NCBI GenBank assembly: GCA_032128395.1 | Contig: JAQBGV010000079.1 | Location: 1-5,140 of the forward strand | Reading direction: 5' to 3' | From: JAQBGV01 sp032128395 | GTDB lineage: Bacteria > Planctomycetota > UBA8108 > UBA1146 | Length of the DNA stretch: 5,140 bases | Shown: positions 1-3,815 of the stretch, piece after piece | Layout of the letters: every line of letters starts with the position of its first letter | Position numbering within the stretch: position 1 is the first letter of the stretch | Program-made: the position numbers and the translations under genes | Notes under the pieces: generated by a model | Database searches by the model: none | What the model saw: only the letters and a program-made list of their open reading frames with translations | What the model was told of the DNA's origin: nothing

Positions 1-84
1 GACGCTGTGCTGGTCTGTCTCGAGGTCGTGAGCCGGCCGGCGGCGGGGGGGTCACAACCCGTCGCCCCGAGGAGCCGTATGTGA
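1..84 (+). CDS. Possible C-terminal tail of an unidentified upstream gene (partial)
   Basis: The first reading frame is open from the left edge to a TGA at 82-84 and would encode the last 27 residues of a protein, ending in SRM. Third codon positions in this frame are mostly G or C, as in the certain genes of the window. The frame starting at base 3 is also open but its third positions look less coding-like, and the frame at base 2 stops at 29-31. The tail has no motif that I recognise, so no function is proposed. A strong hairpin follows 21 bases after the stop, which would fit the end of a transcription unit. The whole stretch may instead be non-coding. Confidence 0.25.
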   Translation, partial: DAVLVCLEVVSRPAAGGSQPVAPRSRM

Positions 85-105
85 ACAGCACAAGTACGGT
101 TCTGT

Positions 106-138
106 GGGAGGCGCCCGGGGCAACCCGGGCGCCTACCC
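106..138 (+). terminator. Strong GC-rich stem-loop with GCAA tetraloop, possible terminator
   Basis: Bases 109-119 pair perfectly with 124-134 (11 pairs) around a GCAA loop at 120-123. Skipping the A at 135 adds three more G-C pairs (106-108 with 136-138). This is the strongest short hairpin in the left part. There is no clear U-run after it (the following bases are gacagttt), so a classical intrinsic terminator is not proven. It could end transcription from the left, protect a 3' end, or be a folded leader element of the zinc-ribbon gene. GNRA-loop stems are very stable and common in structured RNA. Confidence 0.4.
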
Positions 139-150
139 GACAGTTTGGCC

Positions 151-184
151 TCGATCCGCGACAGGCGGGGTGCCATCGCCGCTC
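151..184 (-). repeat. Partial copy of a dispersed repeat (inverted relative to 991-1024)
   Basis: Read on the minus strand, these 34 bases match 991-1024 on the plus strand at 31 positions. They begin with GAGCGGCGATGGC and then share CCCGCCTGTCGCGGA. The two copies flank the zinc-ribbon gene in inverted orientation. The palindromic half that follows the other copy is absent here, so this looks like a truncated member of the same family. It lies in the non-coding stretch before the zinc-ribbon gene. Confidence 0.75.
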
Positions 185-211
185 GCCACACGCGCTCGCC
201 ACACGCGCTCG
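180..211 (+). repeat. 13-bp tandem repeat, about 2.5 copies
   Basis: The unit cgctcgccacacg occurs perfectly at 180-192 and 193-205. A third copy starts at 206 (cgctcg) and then diverges, and a degenerate ctcgccac follows at 217-224. The array touches the end of the dispersed repeat at 151-184. Bases 85-265 hold no convincing gene: only the hairpin, the two repeats and the ribosome binding site described here. Confidence 0.65.
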
Positions 212-254
212 ATGTGCTCGCCACTCCTGGTGGGTTCCGATAGGATTTGGGACC

Positions 255-260
255 GGGAGG
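255..260 (+). promoter_or_regulatory. Ribosome binding site that decides a TTG start
   Basis: GGGAGG lies five bases before the TTG at 266-268, the ideal distance for ribosome loading. The only in-frame ATG codons upstream (104 and 212) have no Shine-Dalgarno sequence and would put the hairpin, the tandem repeat or low-complexity residues into the protein. The TTG is therefore the likely start of the zinc-ribbon gene. Confidence 0.7.
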
Positions 261-265
261 TCGCA

Positions 266-964
266 TTGGGACCAGAGATCCAGCAATTGCTCGAGCTTCA
301 GCGGGTGGATCGGCGGCTCGAGCTGCTGCGACGCGAGCTCGAGATTCGGCCGAAAATGCACTCCGTGAAGCAGGAGCGTCTCGAAGCCCTCCAGGGCAAG
401 ACCAGTGTAATCCACGAGATGCAGCTGGAGATCCAGAGGCGGATCGATCGACAGGACCTCGAGGGGAACTCGATCGACGAAAAGCTCGCCGCCAGCCGGG
501 CGAAGCTCTCGAACGCCTCGACGAACACTGAATACCAAGGATTCCTCATCCAGATCTCCCGCCTCGAGACGGTACGTGGCGAAGTCGACGATCTGCTTCT
601 CGAGCTCTGGGAGGAAATGGAGCAGGCGAAGGGTCTCGAGCGAGAGTGCGTGAAGGCCATCGCGGAACAGGATGCCATGGTCGCCGGGGAGAGGATCGAG
701 CTCGAGAAGGAGCTCGCCTCGATTCGCGAGGAGGCACACGTCCTCCTCGCTGCCCGGGAAGTCGCCCGTGAGCGGGTCGTTCCCGATCTGATCGACGAGT
801 ACGATGCCCTCTACTCGCGCTATCGAGATCGCAGCGTCGTCCCGGTCGAGGGCGGCATCTGCGGTGGCTGCAACATGAGTCTCTCCCCGCAGATCATGGC
901 AAATCTCAAAGGGAACAAGCCCGTCCACTGCAACAATTGCCGACGGCTGCTCTACCCGGGATAG
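266..964 (+). CDS. Coiled-coil protein with C-terminal C4-type zinc ribbon (COG1579 family)
   Basis: This 232-residue protein begins at TTG 266 behind GGGAGG. Residues 5 to about 170 are rich in charged and leucine heptads and look like a long antiparallel coiled coil. Within them TNTEYQ (86-91) matches the family's conserved loop, usually TNxEYQ. The C-terminus carries two CxxC pairs, C199/C202 (CGGC) and C222/C225 (CNNC), which should bind one zinc ion. Length and domain order are normal for COG1579 (zf-RING_7) proteins. These are predicted to bind nucleic acid, but their biochemical role is not established. A catalytic site is not seen and there is no signal peptide or membrane segment, so the protein should be cytoplasmic. 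It is followed 34 bases later by the lipoprotein gene on the same strand. As I recall, genes of this family often lie near rnpB, as here. Confidence 0.88.
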   Translation: MGPEIQQLLELQRVDRRLELLRRELEIRPKMHSVKQERLEALQGKTSVIHEMQLEIQRRIDRQDLEGNSIDEKLAASRAKLSNASTNTEYQGFLIQISRLETVRGEVDDLLLELWEEMEQAKGLERECVKAIAEQDAMVAGERIELEKELASIREEAHVLLAAREVARERVVPDLIDEYDALYSRYRDRSVVPVEGGICGGCNMSLSPQIMANLKGNKPVHCNNCRRLLYPG

Positions 965-990
965 ATACCCTCAGGCCGGAGTACCGCAAG

Positions 991-1024
991 GAGCGGCGAT
1001 GGCGACCCGCCTGTCGCGGAGCGA
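991..1024 (+). repeat. Dispersed repeat copy overlapping the start of the lipoprotein gene
   Basis: This 34-base segment matches the minus strand of 151-184 at 31 positions. It contains most of the Shine-Dalgarno sequence (AAGGAG, 988-993) and the ATG (999) of the downstream gene. Its last 13 bases form the left end of the large palindrome at 1012-1092, so the two parts may be one element. Confidence 0.75.
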
Positions 1025-1850
1025 GGTCGAACTCGATCCTCCACGGGGCGCAAGACCCCACCTCCGGTCGAGCCCGACTTCGCTCCGCGACATCCTTCCC
1101 GCTCCTGGTTCGCTCGCGGGTAACAAGTTTTCCCTCCTGGCGGCGATTCTCTTGCTGACGTGTGCCGGTTGCGCCTCGCCCGTCTGGGACGGGACCGTCG
1201 ATCGGTGGGGGACTCTGCGGGAAGTGCTGAGGGAGGGGGACACCTCCGGCAAGGTCCCCGTGTGCGCCGTGCTCTCGCCGGGGGCCCACGGTATCGGTGC
1301 GCTCGAGGGGCTCGAGGGGGAGATTCTCATCACGAAGGGCGAGGCGTGGATCGGAACCGGCAACGAGACCCCCGGGACGATCACCACACGCCGGGCCCTC
1401 CTCGGTGACGAGGCCGCGTTCCTCGCGGTGGCCGAAGTCGTCGAATGGAGTTCCGTGACCGTAGGCCGACCGCTTGCCGAGGAGTCGCTCGGGGCTCTGA
1501 TCCGACTCCGTCTCTCCGGAACCCGCTTCGCACACGCCCCCGTCGTTCCGGTGAGAGTCGAGGGACTCATCGAATGGGATGGACACATCCTCGCCGGTCA
1601 CTGCCCCCAGGATCCGAACCCCCCGAAACCAGGAGCAGGACCTCCGCTCGAACTCTCTGGCACTGGTTCGTCGCCGGTGACGCTGGTCGGTTTCCTCGCC
1701 GACCTCCCCCCTGGCGAACTGACGCACCACGGCTCGCGTTTCCATCTGCACGCGCTCAGAGAGGAACCGACGTGGGCGGTCGCCCACGTCGACAGGTTCA
1801 CGGTGCTCCCCGGTGCGAGAGTGTTGCTCCCCGCGGGAGAACATCGTTGA
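999..1850 (+). CDS. Predicted lipoprotein, acetolactate decarboxylase-like (divergent)
   Basis: The ATG at 999 has AAGGAG five bases upstream, giving 283 residues. Residues 42-58 form a signal peptide with a weak lipobox (CAGC, Cys58), so export and lipidation are likely. The mature part resembles alpha-acetolactate decarboxylase, which converts acetolactate to acetoin. It has GTLREVLREGD (71-81), GIGALEGLEGEI (98-109, with the family's E near 108), a GFLADLP segment near 231, and the metal-site pattern HLH then H at 249, 251 and 263. The family's usual arginine after the G-x-F strand is not seen: the aligned segment here is DGHILAGHC, so activity is uncertain. The first ~40 residues ahead of the signal peptide are unusual and mostly encoded by a repeat. 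No other ATG, GTG or TTG lies in frame before the signal peptide. The gene probably shares a transcript with the zinc-ribbon gene 34 bases upstream. Confidence 0.72.
   Translation: MATRLSRSEVELDPPRGARPHLRSSPTSLRDILPAPGSLAGNKFSLLAAILLLTCAGCASPVWDGTVDRWGTLREVLREGDTSGKVPVCAVLSPGAHGIGALEGLEGEILITKGEAWIGTGNETPGTITTRRALLGDEAAFLAVAEVVEWSSVTVGRPLAEESLGALIRLRLSGTRFAHAPVVPVRVEGLIEWDGHILAGHCPQDPNPPKPGAGPPLELSGTGSSPVTLVGFLADLPPGELTHHGSRFHLHALREEPTWAVAHVDRFTVLPGARVLLPAGEHR
1012..1092 (+). repeat. 81-bp imperfect palindrome (REP/MITE-like), inside the start of a gene
   Basis: The left arm 1012-1048 and right arm 1056-1092 are symmetric around 1052. The outer 13 bases are a perfect inverted repeat (TGTCGCGGAGCGA and its complement), followed by GTCG, CTCGA and an inner GGGG/CCCC. 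In total 27 of 37 positions pair as Watson-Crick and two more as G-U; the main gap is a six-base internal loop (CTCCAC against ACCTCC). The loop is CGCAAGA. As RNA this would fold into a long hairpin within codons 5-32 of the lipoprotein gene. No transposase is present, so a non-autonomous repeat is the likeliest reading. Confidence 0.8.
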
Positions 1851-1919
1851 TGGGGACCGGCTGTGAGCCGTGACACCGGGCGGGCTCGGCGCGCACTCGA
1901 CACAGAGGAATGCTCAAGA

Positions 1920-2320
1920 TTTGAAGTGGCGAGCGGAGAGTAAGCCGAGTCCTGTTCCGAGGGTTTCCCCTCGGTGCGGTCATTCCTCTAGGGGGCCCGT
2001 TGCCGGACCCCTCCAACGACCTACCCGGACGCATGAGCCGAAGCTCTCGGGGCGGACCACCCCTTCGCCCTTATTTGGTCTTCCTCCGGGTGGGGTTTAG
2101 CCTGCCGGAGATGTCACCACCCCCGCGGTGAGCTCTTACCTCACCATTTCACCCTTACCGAGGAGGCGGTCCGAAGGCCGCACACCTCGGCGGTATCTTT
2201 TCTGTGCCACTTTCCCTGGGATTGCTCCCGGTGGGCGTTACCCACCACCCTGTCCTGCGGAGCTCGGACTTTCCTCGGCGCGGGAAGATCCCACGACGCG
2301 ACCGCCACCTCCGCTCACCG
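1920..2320 (-). ncRNA. rnpB: RNase P RNA, bacterial class A
   Basis: This is the catalytic RNA that trims the 5' leader from precursor tRNAs. Read on the minus strand, P1 is a perfect 11-pair helix (one G-U) between 2309-2319 and 1928-1938. P4 pairs AAG-U-CCGAG (2263-2271) with CTCGGCTT (1942-1949), keeping the invariant bulged U; relative to the common CCGGG/CCCGG the middle pair is changed on both strands. Conserved GAGGAAAGTCC, AAGACCAAATA, CGGGTAGG and AGAGGAATGAC blocks are all present in order. A hairpin at 1957-1974 with a GAAA loop, probably P19, sits between the last two core segments. A GGT inside the hairpin at 2049-2063 is the candidate L15 site for the tRNA CCA end. Ends are set from P1 and the promoter and may be off by a few bases. 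The gene converges with the lipoprotein gene, about 70 bases apart. Confidence 0.96.
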
Positions 2321-2326
2321 CGGAGG

Positions 2327-2332
2327 ATTGTA
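2327..2332 (-). promoter_or_regulatory. -10 box of the rnpB promoter
   Basis: On the minus strand this is TACAAT, one base from the sigma-70 consensus TATAAT. It lies seven bases before the start of helix P1, exactly where a transcript beginning at about 2320 needs it. No good -35 hexamer is seen at 16-18 bases upstream (around 2349-2356 the strand reads CTCCCC-like sequence). Either an activator, a different sigma-factor preference or the near-consensus -10 must compensate. Confidence 0.65.
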
Positions 2333-2354
2333 CACGTTGTGCCGAGGAGGGGGA

Positions 2355-2367
2355 GCGGCTCTGCCGC
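2355..2367 (-). other. Small stem-loop between the envelope operon and rnpB
   Basis: Bases 2355-2359 (gcggc) pair with 2363-2367 (gccgc) around a three-base loop. It sits eight bases below the larger stem-loop at 2375-2397 and overlaps where a -35 element of rnpB would be. It may help stop read-through from the operon, but no U-run follows. Confidence 0.3.
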
Positions 2368-2374
2368 GAGCGAG

Positions 2375-2397
2375 AGGGGGCTTCGCGAAAGCCCCCT
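2375..2397 (-). terminator. Stem-loop at the end of the lepB-lptB operon, likely terminator or 3' end stabiliser
   Basis: Nine perfect pairs (AGGGGGCTT with AAGCCCCCT on the minus strand) enclose a five-base loop. The upper edge of the stem covers part of the TAG stop codon of the last operon gene (2396-2398), so the hairpin begins exactly where translation ends. No U-tract follows on the minus strand, so this may act with Rho or protect the mRNA 3' end rather than terminate alone. It lies about 43 bases upstream of the rnpB -10 box and would insulate it from the operon. Confidence 0.6.
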
Positions 2398-2578
2398 ACA
2401 AGAACACCGCAGCGAGCACCATCACCAGGGCGGTGAACGCGACGATCCCGCCGCCGACCACCACCGCGTAGTTGGCGAACTCGCGCCCGAAGGAGCGCTC
2501 GAGTGGCTCGGATAGGCTCAGGTTGACCGCTCCTACCCCGAGGGTCACCACGGCGAAAAGGAGGACGTGAATGATCAT
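2396..2578 (-). CDS. 60-residue two-helix membrane protein, unknown function
   Basis: The start ATG (2578-2576) overlaps the stop of the preceding gene as ATGA, and AGGGA lies seven bases upstream (2586-2590), so translation is probably coupled. The protein has two hydrophobic segments, about residues 2-21 and 37-60, separated by a charged loop (SEPLERSFGREFANY). It ends within the second helix with no soluble tail. This predicts a hairpin in the inner membrane. I recognise no family. The overlap and position place it as the last gene of the lepB-lptB operon, so an accessory role at the membrane is possible but unproven. A longer frame reaching back to 2758 exists, but its extra part is arginine-rich shadow sequence of the neighbouring gene. 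Confidence 0.75.
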   Translation of the reverse strand: MIIHVLLFAVVTLGVGAVNLSLSEPLERSFGREFANYAVVVGGGIVAFTALVMVLAAVFL

Positions 2579-3102
2579 GCCGAATTCCCTGCCGGGGTGG
2601 CTTGCCCGGTCCGGACCGCCCGTCGGGGAGAGAGGGAACGGTCGAGGAGGTCGAAGAGGGCGAGCAGGTTCAGGAGCCCCGCGACACAGCAGAAGAGCAC
2701 GCCGGTGTCGCTCCACGAGGAGACGTCGAGATCCCACCCTCTGCTCTGCACATCCCACCCGGGTACCGGATTCGTGATGCTCTGATGATCCGGGAGCACC
2801 TTGTTCGCGGCGGGGTCAATCTTGAGCAGGGGCAGCGTTGCGCCGGCGAAGCCGAGTTCGGCCCAGAAGGCGTACGGGTGGAGGTCTCGAGAGACGGCCT
2901 CGAAATCGCTCAGCACCAGGCCGAGGCTGAAGATAGGGACGATCACGAAGAGGGCGATCCACCCTTGGCGGCGGAATCCCCGGCTCAGGTGACCCGCTCC
3001 CGGCAGCAACCAGCCGAGGAGCGCGTCGACCCAGAGCATCGCGGATGGTTTGGCCGCAGCAGGTGCAGCTGTGATCTGTTTCGCCAAGTTCTCCCCCCTC
3101 AC
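2575..3102 (-). CDS. Membrane protein, probably DUF6677 family
   Basis: The 175-residue protein has hydrophobic segments near residues 24-36, 46-66, 77-94 and 132-153. The LLPGAGHLSRGFRRQGW motif (32-48) resembles the helix-turn-helix membrane hairpins of TM2-like proteins. The last helix, AGLLNLLALFDLLDR (141-155), resembles the C-terminus of DUF6677 proteins as I remember them from Planctomycetota. No catalytic residues are evident and function is unknown. A GTG start at 3102-3100 overlaps the lptB stop (GTGA), suggesting translational coupling. A TTG at 3087 is an alternative, because GGGGGG-rich sequence lies just before it and the GTG has no clear ribosome binding site. The tail (residues 158-175) is basic and polar and probably cytoplasmic. 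Its stop overlaps the next gene. Confidence 0.82.
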   Translation of the reverse strand: MRGENLAKQITAAPAAAKPSAMLWVDALLGWLLPGAGHLSRGFRRQGWIALFVIVPIFSLGLVLSDFEAVSRDLHPYAFWAELGFAGATLPLLKIDPAANKVLPDHQSITNPVPGWDVQSRGWDLDVSSWSDTGVLFCCVAGLLNLLALFDLLDRSLSPRRAVRTGQATPAGNSA

Positions 3103-3815
3103 ATCGCGAATTGCTCGCCGAGGTAGTACCGGCGTGCATCGGCGTTCCGGAGGATCTCATCCCGGGTCCCTTGAGCGATGATCCTGCCGTCGAAGATGAT
3201 GAATGACTCGTCGGTGACGTTGAGTGTTTCGCGGACGTTGTGGTCGGTGAGCAGGATCCCGATCCCTTTGTCCCGCAAGTAGCGGATGATTTCCTGCAGG
3301 TCGTTCACGGCGATCGGGTCGACTCCCGAGAATGGCTCGTCGAGGAGGATCAGAGAAGGATTGGTGACCAATGCCCGCGCGACTTCCAGCCGGCGCTTCT
3401 CGCCCCCGGACAGGTACGCCGCCTTGCTGTCGGCGACGCGTCCCAGCCCGAATTCCTCGATCAGCTCGTCGAGCCGCTCCATCCGCTCGGGAGGGGAGAG
3501 GGGGCAAGTCTCGAGTATCGCGAGCAGGTTCTGCCGAACGCTGAGGCCCCGAAAGACCGAGGTCTCCTGCGGGAGATACCCCATCCCCTTTCGCGCGCGC
3601 ATGTACATCGGCAGCGACGAGACCTCCTCGTTGTTGAGAAAGACCTGACCCTGGTCCGCCCGAATCATTCCGATCGTCATGCGGAAGGTGGTGGTCTTCC
3701 CCGCCCCGTTCTTGCCGAGGAGCCCGATGATCCGGCCCCGCTCGACGGTGAACGAGACGTGATCGACGACCCGTCGATTGCCGTAGGCCTTGCAGAGGTT
3801 TCGTACGGTCAGCAT
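3099..3815 (-). CDS. lptB: LptB, ATPase of the lipopolysaccharide export ABC transporter
   Basis: This 238-residue protein (E. coli LptB has 241) is the cytoplasmic ATPase that, with LptF and LptG, extracts lipopolysaccharide from the inner membrane and pushes it along the Lpt bridge. All ABC motifs are present: Walker A GKNGAGKT (34-41), Q-loop Q83 in LPQETS, signature LSGGE (135-139) followed by KRRLEVARAL, Walker B LILLDE (155-160) with catalytic E160, and switch H192 in TDHNVRETL. The LSGGEKRR-EVARAL block and the DHNVRETL stretch fit LptB better than amino-acid importer ATPases of the LivF type. The ATG (3815-3813) shares its A with the lepB stop (TGATG) and lacks a strong Shine-Dalgarno, so it is likely coupled to lepB translation. 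Longer frames upstream run into lepB and are rejected. Presence of LptB implies an outer membrane with lipopolysaccharide. Confidence 0.95.
   Translation of the reverse strand: MLTVRNLCKAYGNRRVVDHVSFTVERGRIIGLLGKNGAGKTTTFRMTIGMIRADQGQVFLNNEEVSSLPMYMRARKGMGYLPQETSVFRGLSVRQNLLAILETCPLSPPERMERLDELIEEFGLGRVADSKAAYLSGGEKRRLEVARALVTNPSLILLDEPFSGVDPIAVNDLQEIIRYLRDKGIGILLTDHNVRETLNVTDESFIIFDGRIIAQGTRDEILRNADARRYYLGEQFAM

Noticed and set aside
241..246. TAGGAT as a -10 box for the zinc-ribbon gene
   Set aside because: The position would suit a short leader, but no -35-like hexamer is present at the right distance, so the match is within chance.
285..710. Many ctcgag hexamers in the zinc-ribbon gene
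   Set aside because: They result from the common Leu-Glu pairs of a coiled coil encoded by the preferred codons CTC and GAG, not from a regulatory repeat.
906..1844. Minus-strand open frames opposite the lipoprotein gene (up to 312 codons)
   Set aside because: Arginine- and proline-rich shadow translations. The plus strand has a Shine-Dalgarno, signal peptide and family motifs, whereas these have none.
1858..1870. Small hairpin after the lipoprotein gene as a terminator
   Set aside because: Only five pairs (cggct/agccg) and no U-run on either strand; too weak to call.
1870..2515. Plus-strand short open frames across the RNase P RNA region
   Set aside because: The region is a structured RNA on the minus strand; the frames have no start signals or protein features.
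2602..3126. Plus-strand 174-codon frame opposite the DUF6677-like gene
   Set aside because: Charged shadow sequence without motifs; the minus strand encodes a membrane protein with overlapping junctions to its neighbours.
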